Below the pieces are notes generated by a model. It was not told the DNA's origin, searched no databases, and saw nothing but the letters and a program-made list of their open reading frames with translations. A stretch of 64,000 nucleotides of DNA from Begonia masoniana (lineage: Eukaryota; Streptophyta; Magnoliopsida; Cucurbitales; Begoniaceae): the NCBI GenBank assembly GCA_022432975.1, contig CM039509.1:23467432-23531431 (forward strand), in the 5' to 3' direction. Below are positions 34,080 through 46,611 of the stretch, one piece after another. The translations under genes and the position numbers were made by a program. The first letter of the stretch is position 1, and each line of letters opens with the position of its first letter.

Positions 34080-35661
34080 GAAGATGATGACACCCATCAC
34101 ACGGCGATCACAGGTACGATATTAATCTGTAATGCACCTGCATATACTTTGTTAGACACGGGGGCCACACATTCATTTGTGGCCATGGACTTTGTGGGTA
34201 GGGAGAACCTATGTATTGTGCTGTCAGATCAACCCTACAGCGTTATGCTACCATCCGAAGGGTTTATGCACTCTGAGCAGGTTGTACGGGGTGATATAGT
34301 GATAGTAGGAGACCAGAAATTTTATGTCAATCTGATCATCATCGGTATGAAAGGATACGAGGTAATTCTGAGGATGGACTGGCTGTTTAGTCATCACGCC
34401 ACCATCAACTGCAGGTCCGGGCTCGTGTCTTTTAAGCGCTCGAACGAGGTAAAGTTCTCCTATCAGGCCATACCAAAGAAACATAGTACGCCTGTTATAT
34501 CCTCCTTGAAAGCTCAACAGCTGATGAGGTTAGGATGTGTCGGATATCTTGCCCACGTAGTAGATGTTCAGAGGCAAGGTGTGGTGGAACTTCAAAGTAT
34601 CCCGGTGGTTCGAAACTTCTCAGAGGTTTTCTTTGATGACTTACCAGGATTGCCACCTGATCGTGAGATTGAGTTCAAAATTGATGTATATCCCGGTGCT
34701 GAACCGGTATCGAGGAATCCATACCGTATCGCACCAATAGAGCTGAGGGAGTTGAAGGCTCAGCTAAAGGAATTGGTGGACAAGGGCTTTGTGCGCCCTA
34801 GCTTCTCGTCGTGGGGCGCTCCAGTCCTATTTGTTAAGAAGAAGGATGGGTCCCTACGCATGTGCATTGATTACCGTGAGCTGAACAAATTGACCATCAA
34901 GAATAAGCACCCATTGCCGAGGATCGACGATTTATTTGACCAGTTACAAAGGGCTCGGGTATTCTCAAAGATTGATTTGCGCTCCGGTTATTACCAGTTG
35001 AAGGTCAGAGCTGATGATATTCCAAAGACTGTATTCAGGACCCGATACAGACACTATGAGTTCTTGGTGATGTCTTTTGGATTGACTAATGCCTTGGCGG
35101 CATTTATGGACCTGATGAACAGGTTATTCCAGGATTTTCTGGACAAGTTCGTCATCGTCTTCATCGACGACATCCTGGTTTATTCTCAAAATGAGGTGGA
35201 GCATGAAGAGCACTTGGCTATTGTGCTGTCAACTCTAAAACAGCACCGGTTGTATGCCAAACTGTCGAAGTGAAAATTCTTGTTGAGCATGATTAACTTC
35301 CTAGGCCATGTGGTGTCTGCTGAAGGAGTGTCTGTAGACCTGGCCAAGATTCAGGCTGTGAGAGACTGGCCGAGACCGAGGAATGCCAGTGAGGTACGAA
35401 GTTTATCGGGTTAGCTGGTTATTACAGGAAGTTTATCAAGGGATTTTTCATGATAGCGAAGCCTATGACCAGCTTAACGAGGAAAGACATCAAGTTCAAG
35501 TGGTCTGAAGCATGTGAGGTGAGCTTTCAGACGCTCAAATAGAAATTAACTACTGCTCCTCTGTTAGAATTTCCAATTGAAGACGGCAAATTCAGCGTAT
35601 ACTATGATGCATCCAAGGTCGGCTTGGGATGTGTATTAATGCAAGAAGGGAAAATAGTGGC
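34080..35661 (+). pseudogene. pol: Element C protease, reverse transcriptase and start of RNase H
   Basis: [14 protein letters not shown] keeps an intact protease triplet. VILRMDWL has one unusual residue. RT is open through [13 protein letters not shown] to a stop at about 35271-35273 (SK*KFLL, where relatives have Cys). A small deletion near 35400 shifts frame, TAG occurs at 35539-35541, and RNase H starts at YYDASKVGLG. At 35661 the frame runs into the Cassandra insertion in the AYASRQLK motif. Confidence 0.9.
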
Positions 35662-35666
35662 ATACG

Positions 35667-36686
35667 TGTAACGACCCCTTATCCCAGCAAGATATTGTCT
35701 GCTCTAGGGATTAGGCCGCAGCCCAATATCCTCCCCTCACGGCTTTGTTTGGCGAGAACTTCCCGGAAGGTCACCCAACCTGGAATTGCTCTCGCCTAAG
35801 CACTTTTAACTTCGGAGTTCTTATGGGATCCGTTGCTAATCGTGCTCCAAAACGCGTCTTGCTATGTTGGGAGGGTCTCTTTTACATATGTTTCATTTCC
35901 ACATACTTCCCCAAGCGATGTGGGATGGTGACGACCCCCTTTTTATGACCTGTCACCTTCCGGCTCGCCCGCGCGGACGTACCACCATCCGGGTTCCGGT
36001 TCGTGCAGCCATCGTACACATACTTGCACATTCGGGTCATCAAAATCACCCCCCTCGGGGGCCCAACTTCCTCGTTGGCCACATTTCCGGTTGGGTACAG
36101 GCTCTGATACCATTTGTAACGACCCCTTATCCCAGCAAGATATTGTCCGCTCTGAGGATTGGGCTGCAGCCCAATATCCCCCCCTCACGGCTTTGTTTGG
36201 CGAGAACTTCCCAGAAGGTCACCCAACCTGGAATTGCTCTCGCCGAAGCACATTTAACTTCGGAGTTCTTATGGGATCCGTTGCTAATCGTGCTCCAAAA
36301 CGCGTCTTGCTATGTTGGGAGGGTCTCTTTTACATATGTTTCATTTCCACATACTTCCCCAAGCGATGTGGGATTGTGACGACCCCCTTTTTTGGCGAGA
36401 ACTTCCCAGAAGGTCACCCAACCTGGAATTGCTCTCGCCGAAGCACATTAACTTCGGAGTTCTTATGGGATCCGTTGCTAATCGTGCTCCAAAACGCGTC
36501 TTGCTATGTTGGGAGGGTCTCTTTTACATATGTTTCATTTCCACATACTTCCCCAAGCGATGTGGGATTGTGACGACCCCCTTTTTACGACCTGTCACCT
36601 TCCGGCTCGCCCACGCAGACGTACCGCCATCCAGGTTTCGGTTCGTGCAGCCATCGTACACATACTTGCATATTTGGGTCATCACA
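35667..36686 (-). mobile_element. Cassandra TRIM with internally duplicated LTR
   Basis: Flanked by perfect ATACG duplications (35662-35666, 36687-36691). The minus-strand element has a 5' LTR 36115-36686 (572 bp), primer site TGGTATCAGAGC (rc of 36101-36112), a 70-bp internal region without coding capacity, a purine tract, and a 3' LTR 35667-36044 (378 bp). The extra roughly 194 bp in the 5' LTR is a tandem copy of the 5S-related half. Identification rests on TRIM structure plus the 5S rRNA-like block. Confidence 0.93.
35759..35832 (-). other. 5S rRNA-derived block in Cassandra LTR (first of three copies)
   Basis: The minus strand reads CGGATCCCATAAGAAC, CTCCGAAGTTAA, GCGAGAG and GGTTGGGTGACC, matching the 3' half of plant 5S rRNA including the internal polymerase III A-box and C-box region. 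Further copies lie at about 36206-36280 and 36400-36474. Only the 3' half of 5S is present, so it is not a ribosomal gene; Cassandra LTRs are known to carry such sequence. Confidence 0.88.
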
Positions 36687-36691
36687 ATACG

Positions 36692-37338
36692 CATCTAGAC
36701 AATTGAAGAATTGTGAGCAAAACTACCCTACAAATGGCCTTGAGTTAGCGGCAATTGTTTATGCATTGAAGGTATGGAGGCACCATTTATATGGACAACC
36801 ATGTGAGGTATTTTCAGACTATAAAAGTCTGAGATACATTTTTACTCAGAAAGAGTTGAATATGAGACAAAGGCAATGGTTAGAATTTGTGAAAGATTAT
36901 GATGTTGAGATTAAATACCACTCGAGGAAAGCTAACGTGGTAGCCGATGCATTGAGCAGGATGCCGGCTATTATGCAACCGACCTTGACGGCCATATCAA
37001 TGCCTTTGAGGACAGAAATTCAGAGGTTCGATTTTGAAGTAGTTTCTAAGCTATCGGCCGTGTTGGTAGATCTAGCATTGCGGCCCACCATCCTGGACCG
37101 AATTAAAAAAGCCCAGAAGACCAATTCAAAGAAAATGGTCGATATAGTAAGCAAGTTACCTTTGGCCTCTTCCGATTTCAGCTATTCGAGTGATGGTATT
37201 CTGAAGTTCAAAGATAGGTGGTACGTTCCGATAGATGAAGAGCTACGAAAGGACATTTTATCGGAAGCCCACTCGTCTTCTTTCTCTGTGCATCCTGGAA
37301 GCACGAAGATGTATCAAGACTTGAAACTTCACTTCTGG
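36692..37338 (+). pseudogene. pol: Element C RNase H and integrase N-terminus
   Basis: Resumes with [12 protein letters not shown] after the Cassandra and runs open through RNase H ([23 protein letters not shown]) into the integrase zinc domain ([18 protein letters not shown]). At 37338 it is cut by solo LTR M. DYKSL replaces the usual DHKSL of RNase H. Confidence 0.9.
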
Positions 37339-37503
37339 TGTAACACCCGACGAGTTTGACCAGGTGACTTTCTTAACTGTTTTAACGGCCATGTTTATTT
37401 TGATCTTTTCGGTTTGGAATTTTATGCCAAGGCTTAATTAATGTGCATGTGTCATAAATTAAGTTCGGTGGCAAGATTTGTAGTTAAGAATGGTTGGATT
37501 ATG

Positions 37504-37510
37504 TATAAAT
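37504..37510 (+). promoter_or_regulatory. Candidate TATA box in LTR M
   Basis: TATAAAT about 165 bp into the LTR, followed by a pyrimidine-rich leader and the splice donor CTAG|GTAAG at 37654. Relatives E, L and I have TATA-like motifs at the same offset. Confidence 0.5.
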
Positions 37511-39054
37511 AGGAAATGGAAACTTTTAAACCTCACTGTAGCCGACATTCCCTTCTGCATCCTCTCATTTCCCCTAGTTGTCTCCCTTTCCGCTAGCGAC
37601 TCTCTCATCGACGACGGATTTCTCCTTCCCCACTTCGACAATCGACGCCCTAGGTAAGACTCAGACAATGTGGATTGCTGGTTATCTATTTGAATACTGT
37701 TTTCAGTTGAACTTGAGATTTCAGATATGGCCGAATAATAGGAACATTTATAATCGGTGTTTTGTAATAGCATTTCCGAATCGATTCTGGACATTTAATA
37801 TAACCGACCCTGATTAATCGTTTGTTGAACCTAACTGTTTTGGTTTTGGATTTCAGACTGCACACAAAGAACTGGACTAAGGGATTCGGGAATGACTTTA
37901 GTTATTAGATTCTAGGATGATTTGTGATTAGGACTATTAGGATTTTTATTTTAACTACTACAATGTAATGTTTTAGGTGAAGAAGTCTGAAGAAAATGAG
38001 CTCAAGTTGCTAAGGAAACTAGGTAAGTGAATGTGTAGGATTTCCTGCCATTAGGGCCCTACATCATAAGGATGCTAGGTAGAAACTGATACGATGATTA
38101 GAAGTTATTTAAGCTATTGTCTGTTACTTATGTTGATGTTTGTTTTAAGTTAGTAAGATGGGTTGTACTTGGATGATTTACGGATGTTTGAGAACTATGT
38201 TATGTGATGTTCTGTTAGAGTCTATAAAGTCAACCGTCTAGTATGATAATTTCCATAGTCTGATGATTTAAGAACATTCATGTCATGCATCATGATTTAC
38301 TCCTCAAGCATATGAAAATGATTTATGAGCATGTTTTTCCCATGAACAAGATATGAGAATGAATATGAAAACGATCTCATACAACATGATTAAGTGAGGG
38401 TTGGGGGCAGGTTGACGTATGCCACTGTCCAAAGAGGGACCGTGAAAACGACCCAAAAGGGAATATGATCAAAATCACTGTCAACCCCCCTTTTACGGCA
38501 CAAATCCTCCCTTAATCCATATGATGAAAACAATAAACAGATACAAGAATGATAAATGATCATGAACATGTTTTCTCTCAACTGTACATTCATGAATACA
38601 TGTTAGTTTGCATTCTTTACTAAGTATTAGGCTTATAGTTTAAACCTTATGATGTAGGTGACGAGTTTTGAGGTGAGGATCTCAAAGTTAATGAGGATGT
38701 TTAAGCTCGGTTACTGGAAGGTGCTCAGAGTGGAGATTTGTGGCTGGCAGGCGATATTGACCCGCGGTTATGCTCACATTAAGTCACTAAGGTTTATGAA
38801 AGACTGAAGTCTGTGTAGGATGAGATTTCTTTTTATAACATTGGGATGTTGGGATTTGTCTATTTGATCTCTGAGTTCGAGGAATGATTAAGTTTATAGA
38901 ATGATTTGCTTAATTAAGTCTTCCGCTTCACGTATCCTGAATGAGTCTATGATTTTTATTCGTTTAAGGTTTATGCCTATCAAGTTGAAATCTATGAGAG
39001 TCGGGGTATTTTTCTGTTGGTTGAAGTTGCTTGATGATTATTGTGTTTTACTGC

Positions 39055-39440
39055 TGAGTGTATCTCCCGGCTGACGTCATCGGCGGATGTCGAATGATAG
39101 AAGTTGAACGATTGAGTCTTCCGGCTGACGTCATCGGATGATGTCGAGTGTTTACTCACCGGATGATGTAAGTAAAGTATTTAGTCATTTGTTCACCGGA
39201 TGATGCCTCCTGTCGGATGAGGTAAATGAGTCACGTGCATTGCACACGTCCACCGGATGATGCCTCTGACGGATGAAGACATCATCCGGCTGACGTCATT
39301 GGTGGATGGTGAATGATTGTTGATCACCGGGCGATGTCTCTTGCTGACGATGTTAAGTAAGTCACGTGAGATGCACATGATTACCGGATGATATAGAAAT
39401 ACACTACCGGCAGAAGCGAGCTCTGTGCTTGTCGTTTAGC
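39055..39440 (+). repeat. Degenerate CCGGATGATG / TGACGTCA array in LTR M
   Basis: Repeats of CACCGGATGATG and GGCTGACGTCATCGG occur at irregular spacing. The 19-mer TCTTCCGGCTGACGTCATC occurs both here and on the sense strand of the element B LTR, which belongs to a different LTR family. Confidence 0.75.
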
Positions 39441-39780
39441 GATCGGCATAAGTGAGTTTTAGGTTTTGTCGTCTAGCAACCGGTAGATGCCTGCGATTTC
39501 AAGCAGTTCAAGTATGATGAGGTCGAGTGTACTGAGGGCTTCTTCCTTCTGCCCAATTATGTTATGGATTAAATGCCCGAGTCTAGTCGCTCTACTCTGT
39601 GATGACTTATGCCAATGATCTTATGGGAGTCGGGTCCTTGAAGGGTAGAATTCTGTCAGATATGTAGACGATTAAAGTAAAAAAAAAAACAAACAAAAGG
39701 GTACAGAGAGTAATTTAGAGTAAGTATTCTATGAGAGTTATGAAATGGGTCTCGGCCCTTAACAGGGTCGTTACATCTGG

Positions 39781-40957
39781 TGGCCGAATATGAAGAGTGA
39801 AGTAGCCAAATATGTGGAGTCTTGCATGATATGTCAACAAGTCAAGGCTGAACATCAACGACCAGGTGGAACACTTCAGCCTCTCCCGATTTCTGAGTGG
39901 AAGTGGGAGAACATTACTATGGACTTCGTTGTTGGCCTACCGAGGACGACTAGAGGCCATAACAACATATGGGTTATTGTAGACAGGCTAACAAAGTCGG
40001 CCCATTTTCTACCTGTGAAGACGACGTTCACTATGGACCAGTATGCAGAATTATACATAAGTGAGATCATCAAGCTGCATGGGGTGCCAGTATCGATTGT
40101 ATTTGACCGGGACCCTAGATTCACGTCGAGGTTCTAGAAAAGCTTGCAACACTCATTGGGTACCAAGTTAAACTTCAGCATAGCCTTTTATCCATAGACT
40201 GACGAACAATCCGAGAGAATGATCCAGATACTAGAGGATATGTTAAGGTCGTGTGCTGGAATTTCATGCTCCTTGGAGTAGATACTTGCCGTTAGTGGAG
40301 TTCGCTTATAATAATAACTACCAGGCTACGATCGGCATGGCTCCATATGAAGCTCTTTACGGCAAGAAGTGTAGGTCCCCATTGTGTTGGGATGAAGTCG
40401 GAGAAGCCAAGCTTATCGACCCTGAGTTATTACAGCAGATGTCCGAGGTGATTGCTGCTATCAAACAACGAATAAAAATTGCTCAGAGTCGACAGAAGAG
40501 TTATGCAGACCATAGAAGAAGAGACTTGGAGTTTGCTGAAGGTGATGAAGTATTCTTGAAAGTGTCGCCTTTCAAGGGCGTAATGAGATTCCGTAAAAAA
40601 GGAAAGCTCAGCACACGATTCATTGGACTTTTTCCCATCTTGAAGCGTGTGGGAAGCATGGCTTACCAACTTCAGTTGCCAGCGTCGATGGATGGGGTTC
40701 ACAATGTCTTTCATGTTTCAATGCTGAGGAAATGTGTACGAGATCCAACTCAACTCGTGAAGCAGGTGGACTTTGATATCATGCTGACGCTGACATATGA
40801 AGAAAGGCCCATACAGATTTTAGATACTTCACTCAAGGTGTTGCGAAATCGAGTGGTCCCACTGGTGAAAGTTTTATGGCGCAATCATAATGTAGAGGAA
40901 GCCACATGGGAAAGACAAGAGGATGTTAGGGCCCAATATCAAGAGTTATTCGCTTAA
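39781..40957 (+). pseudogene. pol: Element C integrase core and chromodomain-like end
   Basis: Starts WWPNMKSEVAKYV after [18 protein letters not shown] and RDPRFTSRF are present. TAG at about 40135 replaces Trp (RFWKSL), and the HPQTDGQSE motif is degraded to YP*TDEQSE with a frameshift. The final open part (from 40253) has the C-terminal module LTYEERPIQILD and EATWERQEDVRAQYQELFA before a natural stop at 40955-40957. Purine tract GGTGGGTGAGA follows directly before the 3' LTR. Confidence 0.9.
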
Positions 40958-41964
40958 ACAAATTTTGAGGACAAAATTTTTTTGTTAAGGTGGGTGAGAT
41001 GTAACACCCAGAAATTTTGCCTATGTAATTTTTCCCCGAATCATTTATGAGATGAATTTTTACATTAATAATAATGTATGTTTAATGACTTGTCGGATTG
41101 TTTAATGGAAAAGCGGATTCGATGAACTAATTAGTGATTTAGTTAAAAAAAACCAATGGAAGGGCAAAATAGGAAGCCAATTAAAGTTGGTGGGAGGAAG
41201 CCAATAGTTGAGTGACACTTGGCAAGCTTGTTGAAGAAGACAAGCTTCCTCTCCTCTCTTCACTCCTACGTGAATCACTTTTCCTTCTCCTTTTCTCTCC
41301 ACTCCTCTCTGTTTTCTCTCTTCTAGACGACAAACATCCATCGAAGCTCCTTCGATCTCCTCAGTTTTCTTCTATTTCTCTGCCTAAGGTTTGCGAATCG
41401 CCGAGGACATATACACGTACAAGCTTGTTGCATTTCGGACAACAGGTAAGTTCATGAGTATAAGTTGACCCTTAAGGCCCTACAGCACGGAGATACTAGG
41501 TTTTTGGTTGTCGGATAGTTAAGTGGTAAGTTAAGTCCGAAGTTGAAATTATTTGTTTCTGTCTTTGCTTGTTATCCTGTTTTCTGTTATGCTTGTCAAC
41601 CTGTAGCCTGTTTATGTTATGTTTAAGCACAATGAATGTCCATGCATACACGTTTTCTGGAAAACCATGCAAATGTCTTTATAGCACCAGATTTGAAGTT
41701 ATGAAAGTTAAAATGTGAATGTAATGTATGGTTAAGTGTGGACGAGGACTGGCATCCTATTATGTACTCCTGTTATGTCCTGTTGTGGCATGTACTCTTG
41801 TTGCGCCAGCTCCTCTTCCCACTTATACCTTCCAATCCAGTGAAAACGTAATGTAATGTAATGAAATGTCCATGTATTTCGAAAGTTCATGCATAGCATA
41901 TGCATCACTTTATTTCATATTCTTACTAAGCTTTAGGCTCATAGTTGAACTCCCTGTTGTAGGT

Positions 41965-42015
41965 ATGGATCCTCCAGATGAGGACTTTGTGCCTCAAGAT
42001 GATGAGTTGATGTAG
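41965..42015 (+). other. Acidic 16-codon frame in element C 3' LTR
   Basis: ATG-started MDPPDEDFVPQDDELM then TAG, two bases after an acceptor-like GTTGTAG. Joining to the donor at 41446 places it in frame with the upstream exon-like segment. Similar frames occur at 21509-21559, 24995-24945 (minus) and 49221-49171 (minus). Confidence 0.35.
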
Positions 42016-42514
42016 TTGGTGGATCGAGCTCATGGGGATTGGTTGCTGCAGTCAGACAAATGTTATTCTTGTGAGAAAGTATTTTTAAAAGTTATGACAA
42101 GTCTTGTATAGCTTTTGGAATTTTAAAACAATGTATAGACCTTGCATTTATGTTTTTTTTATTAAACTTCTTTTTTGGTGAATTTTGGAAGTGTATGTCA
42201 GTCTGTCAAGCTTTGTATGTTTCTTGAAAATTCTAGATAATGTATGGATTTTGGTGTTGATGTTTTAAAAACCAGTCGATTGTATGTTCTGAAATATTCT
42301 TGGATTGCTTGGGATTTTCTCTTTTAGGTTGCGTATGGATTTTCTCTGATTTTAGAGTTATCCATGCAGTCTGGTTTCTTAAACTTATGTCATGTTTTCT
42401 GATATGTCCAAAAATCATGTTTTGAATCGGGTTTGCAACTTTTATGCCTTCTGTTTTATGCTCCCTATTTATACGTCTTCCTGTTAAATATTGTCATTTC
42501 TGCCTTTAAAACTA

Positions 42515-42960
42515 TGGCATCCGTCTGTGGCATCCGCTTGTGGGATCCACCTGTGGCATCCGCCTGTGGGATCCTCCTGTGGCTTCCGCCTGTGGCTATC
42601 CGCCTTTGGCATCTGCCTACGGCATCTCCTACGGCATCCGCCTATGGCTTCCGCATATGGCATCCGCCTATGGCTTCTGCCTATGGCATCCGCCTATGGC
42701 TTCCGCCTAGGCCTTCTGCCTTACAGCTTACATCTTCCACCTTATATTCAACCTTACATCTTCCACCTTATGTCTTCCACCTTACATCTTCCACCTTATG
42801 TCTTCCACCTTGTGGCTTCCGCCTGTGGCATCCGCCTACGGCATCTCCTACGGCATCCGCCTACGGCATGGCATCCGCCTATGGCATCCGCATATGGCAT
42901 CCGCATATGGCATCCGCCTATGGCATCCGCCTAGGCCTTTCGCCTTACAACTTACATCTT
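42515..42960 (+). repeat. 13-bp tandem repeats, GGCATCCGCCTAT and variants
   Basis: Two blocks (about 42515-42720 and 42805-42945) of GGCATCCGCCTAT / GGCTTCCGCCTAT are separated by CTTACATCTTCCACC-type repeats, with a few more to 43100. They are related in core motif to the 28-bp array of the 5' LTR but different in unit length. Confidence 0.9.
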
Positions 42961-43552
42961 CCAGCTTACATCTTCTACCTTCCATCTTCCACCTTATATT
43001 CCACCTTACGTCTTCCACCTTACGTCTTCCACCTTAGATCTTCCACCCTACGTCTTCCACCCTACGTCTTCCACCTTACGTCTTCCACCTTATGTCTTCC
43101 ACTATAAGTCATCCACTGTATAGTTTCCAGTTATGTTTTCCATTTCAAAGTATACTGTCATTTGTCTCCAGTCGTTCATTTCTGTCTGTTTATTTTCATC
43201 GTCCGTTTCTGTCATCCTGCTCTCGTCTAGAAAGGGTACTCGTCCAAATTTTTAGTGTTCCAGTCTTCTTGTTTTTCTGCAAGAACCTTGTTTAAGTCGA
43301 AGTCAAGTCCTAGTGCAAATCCCAGAACTGTTTTCATTTCTCCCTGCTTTCTGTCTTCCTGTTTTCTTCTGTTATTTGTTTATGAAGTCCGATTTTAATA
43401 TGCCCTTCAGTTCCATTTCCAGAGAAAATTTATACTGTGTAAAGTTTTCAAAAGTTTTATAAATGTTTCGAAAAAAAAATTAGTCCACGTTTTTGAAATG
43501 TCCGGAGTGATGGCTCCTCGACCACGATCGGGTCCGGGGTCGTCACATCTAA

Positions 43553-44002
43553 AGTAGTTTTTGAAGAAGCAATGTAGCTACATCAAGTTGCTATATATTT
43601 TCAAGTCTTTATTGATAGAATTGTATGTAATAATCAAATCATAACTTTCATTGTTCTTCAAATGAAATTTATAGTAAAACAAAACTATCCTGTAAGTGAA
43701 AACCATCTCTAACGATCACAATGTTTAGCTCCTTTCATTTTCCAATTTCAAACTTGTAAATACTCGCCTCATTCTTTTTTGATGTAGCAAGCTTGTTATC
43801 TTTTGTACAACTATAGAATCTGGAGTTAATGAAAAATTTTGTTCAGTCTAAGAGTCCATTTCTGCATACTTCTTCACATTTCATATCTTACACATCCTTG
43901 TCATTACTCCATCTCTCATGTCTTCATAAAGGATAACCATAGTGAATGATCCATTTATCACCATTAAATCTACACGAAAAGTTTGTGCTCATTTTGCATA
44001 AT
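43553..44002. other. Non-LTR AT-rich DNA, no gene seen
   Basis: About 450 bp right of element C contain no LTR or retroelement coding sequence. All frames are short, and no tRNA or repeat is recognised. It joins 19796-20537 if element C is removed and is the best candidate here for original host sequence. Confidence 0.6.
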
Positions 44003-46603
44003 TGTAACAGCCCCAGAGGGATCGTCACATAATCCATATCTTTCTTAATCATTTAATTTTTGTTACTCACACTCTACTCATTTTCGGTAATATATATTTT
44101 TTTGAAACATAACTTAACTCAAAATGTCGTACATAATTCACTAGGCATCATTCGGCAAAGGAATACTTTACGCATCTGCCGGCGGGCAGTGCAATGTGTA
44201 TCGGCTGGTGAAGGGAAGCTTAAACCTTTAGACTGCACCTGCCGATTGAGGAATAAAACCACATCTACCCGTAACTAGACGACAAAACCATGTTTATATC
44301 ATCCGATAAAGAGACTCTTTAGATCATCCGGTGAAATAAGGGGACAACATCCGGTGAACATGTGCTTCTCACGTGAATAATTAAAACATGACCCGGTCAC
44401 TAAACGACAAATAACATCCTCATCATCTGGTGACTTTATTACACTACATCTGCCGATCACTAGATGACAAAATAACACTCTCATCATCCGATAGCTTAAA
44501 CACTCTACATCTGCCGATCGCTAGACGACAAAATAGTACTTACATCTTCCGATCGCTTAAACACTCTACATCTACCGGCCACTGGGCGATGAAATAACAC
44601 TTACATCATCCGGTAACCTAAATACTCTACATCTGCCGATCGCTAAACGACAAAATAGCACGTTCGTCATCCGATGGCTTAAACACTCTACATCTGCCGA
44701 TCGCTAGACGATAAAATAGTACTTACATCTTCCGATGGCTTCACTGGGCGGTGAAGTAACTCTTGCATCATCCGGTAACCTAAACACTCTACATCTGCCG
44801 ATGACGTCAGCTGGATGATTGCCTTATCCAGCTTCTATCACACGGCAGAAAACACTATAATCATCAACAACTTCATCCAATATAAATTACCACAACTCAC
44901 CCGAATCATAACTTAATAACCATAAACCTCAATGAGTAAGAATCATAAACTCATCCAAAATACGCATAGCGGAAGGCTTAAGCAAAACAAACCGTTCAAT
45001 AATCTTTAAAATCATCATAAGACTCTTTAGTCTAATCATCCAAATCTAGATCTCATGGTTATAAGAAATTCTAGTCTACTTAGACCTCTGTTTATCATAA
45101 ACTTCACTGACATACTATGAGCATAATCAGGGGACTTAATCGCCTGCCCAGCCTTGCACTGTCATACTGAGCATCCTCCGGCAACCAGCTTTAAACATCA
45201 TCTCTGGACTGAAAATCCTCACCTGCTAACTCTTCACCTACATCATAAGGTTTAACTATAAGCCTAATGCTTAGTAAGGAATGCAACACTAACATGGATG
45301 CATGAATGTATAATTTGGGAAATCACATGCTCATAAGTCTTTTCTTGTTCATATCTTTGCTCGTAATCATCATTCATAGTCATGGATCATATTCATCAAT
45401 CATAGTCATGGATCATATTCATCATTCATAGTCATTGATCATATTCATCATTCGTAGTCATTGATCATATTCTTCATTTAAGTTGTGTGGATTAAGAGAG
45501 GATTTGTGCTGGTAAAGGGGGTTTGACAGTGAGAGTGCACATAGTTCCCTTGCGGGTCGTATCATGGTCCTTCTTTTGGACAGTGACATACACCAAACCG
45601 CCTCCAACCCTCTCTTAATTCACGTTGCATAAGTTTTATATTCTTATCTTGTTCATGTGAAGACATGCTCTTAAAACATTTTCATATGCATCAAACATTC
45701 ATGATGCATGGACATGAAAATTCTTAAATCATCAAACTACAGAACTGAGTACCATTCGACATGAAACTTTACCACTGAGCTAATCATCAGCATAAACAAT
45801 AGACAGTAACATAAGGGAAACTTCTATTCATCATATGATTTTCTACCTAGTATCCTTTGATGTAGGATCCTAATGACCGAGAAACCTATTCATTCACTTA
45901 CCTGGTCTCCTTAGCAATTTGAGCTCCTTTCTCTTCAAACTTCTTCACCTAAAACATTTACATAGCAGTAGTTAAAACAAAATCCTATTAGTTCTAATCA
46001 CAAGTCACCCTAGGATCCAATAGCTATAGTCACTCCCGAATCCTTAGTATAGTTCTCTGTGCAGTTTGAAATCCAAAACCCAGAACAGACAGATTCGATT
46101 AGCGATAACTCAGGGTTGGTTGTTTAATGTCCAAAATCGATTCGGAAATGACATAACCACATTCAGATTTTAAAATACCCTTACTAATACTCGGCCACTG
46201 AAGAACCCAGAACTTCAACACATAGCAGAAAACAGAGCTTAACGACTAAAAGATAGCTACATTGCCAAACTCGTACCTCGAGCACCAAGTAGTCGAGAAG
46301 CAGCAAGGAAACCGGCCGTCGAAAGAGGGATTCCCAGCTAATAGAGAGCTAGAGCTTGGGAGAGAAGAAATCGCCGGGAGTTGGGGATGTCGGCTACAGT
46401 GGTTTAAATGAGGTTTGAATCCTTTCCTTTTTCTTTAAATACTGGCCTCAATCCTCCATTATTACAACTTTGCCACTCAACCTAGTTTAGATCTACATGT
46501 AATTAGTTAAGCTTGGCATAAAACCCTAAACCGTGAAGATTGAATATTCGTGACCGTTAATACAGTTTAGGAAGTCACCTGGTTGAAGTTGTCGGGTGTT
46601 ACA
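44003..46603 (-). mobile_element. Solo LTR L (family 2)
   Basis: 2601 bp with minus-strand start TGTAACACCCGACAAC (46603) and end GGGGCTGTTACA (44003), flanked by perfect ATAAT duplications (43998-44002, 46604-46608). There is no internal region. It matches fragment E closely outside the arrays and carries a roughly 61-bp array (about 44410-44800) and a TATA-like box (46433-46441). Confidence 0.96.
45191..45948 (-). other. Candidate split small reading frame in solo LTR L
   Basis: Minus-strand exon-like 45948-45902 (47 nt; TTTTAG acceptor, GGTAAGT donor) and 45237-45191 (acceptor ATGTAG, stop TAA). In the shared phase the junction reads KELKLLRRP then GEELAGEDFQSRDDV and stop. This closely parallels element I (GEETTGEDTNFKEDI). 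No ATG is present and a TGA begins the 47-nt segment in this phase. Confidence 0.4.
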
Positions 46604-46611
46604 ATAATATT

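Larger units (their letters stand above)
37339..39775 (+). mobile_element. Solo LTR M (family 2) in element C integrase
   Basis: 2437 bp from TGTAACACCCGACGAG to GGGTCGTTACA, flanked by perfect TCTGG duplications (37334-37338, 39776-39780). It carries TATAAAT (37504-37510), a donor at 37654, mini-exon 37977-38022 (46 nt), terminal exon 38658-38671 (short, GDEF then stop) and an array of CCGGATGATG/TGACGTCA motifs at about 39055-39440. Confidence 0.96.
20543..43547 (+). mobile_element. Element C: Tekay-type chromovirus hosting three nested insertions
   Basis: 5' LTR 20543-23665 and 3' LTR 41000-43547, with TG...CA ends, are flanked by perfect TCTAA duplications (20538-20542, 43548-43552). The internal region is split by element B (23671-32995) in the primer site, a Cassandra TRIM (35667-36686) in RNase H and solo LTR M (37339-39775) in integrase, each with its own 5-bp duplication. 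The coding frame has many stops and deletions, so C is the oldest member of this nest. Confidence 0.96.
41000..43547 (+). repeat. 3' LTR of element C (family 3)
   Basis: 2548 bp, TGTAACACCCAGAAAT to GGGGTCGTCACA. It carries a donor-like CAG|GTAAGT at 41446, acceptor GTTGTAG (41957-41962) and a 51-nt acidic frame (41965-42015). In place of the 28-bp array of the 5' LTR it has 13-bp GGCATCCGCCTAT-type repeats. Confidence 0.95.

Noticed and set aside
35864..36706. Frames of 128-171 codons in the Cassandra insertions
   Set aside because: TRIM elements have no coding capacity; these frames repeat with the duplicated LTR and start in different places in each copy.
42433..43107. 224-codon frame rich in ASAYGIRLWHPP
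   Set aside because: Translation of the 13-bp GGCATCCGCCTAT repeat in the 3' LTR of element C.
43553..44002. Possible host gene fragment right of element C
   Set aside because: No open frame of useful length, no splice-site pattern or recognisable motif; kept only as unassigned host DNA.
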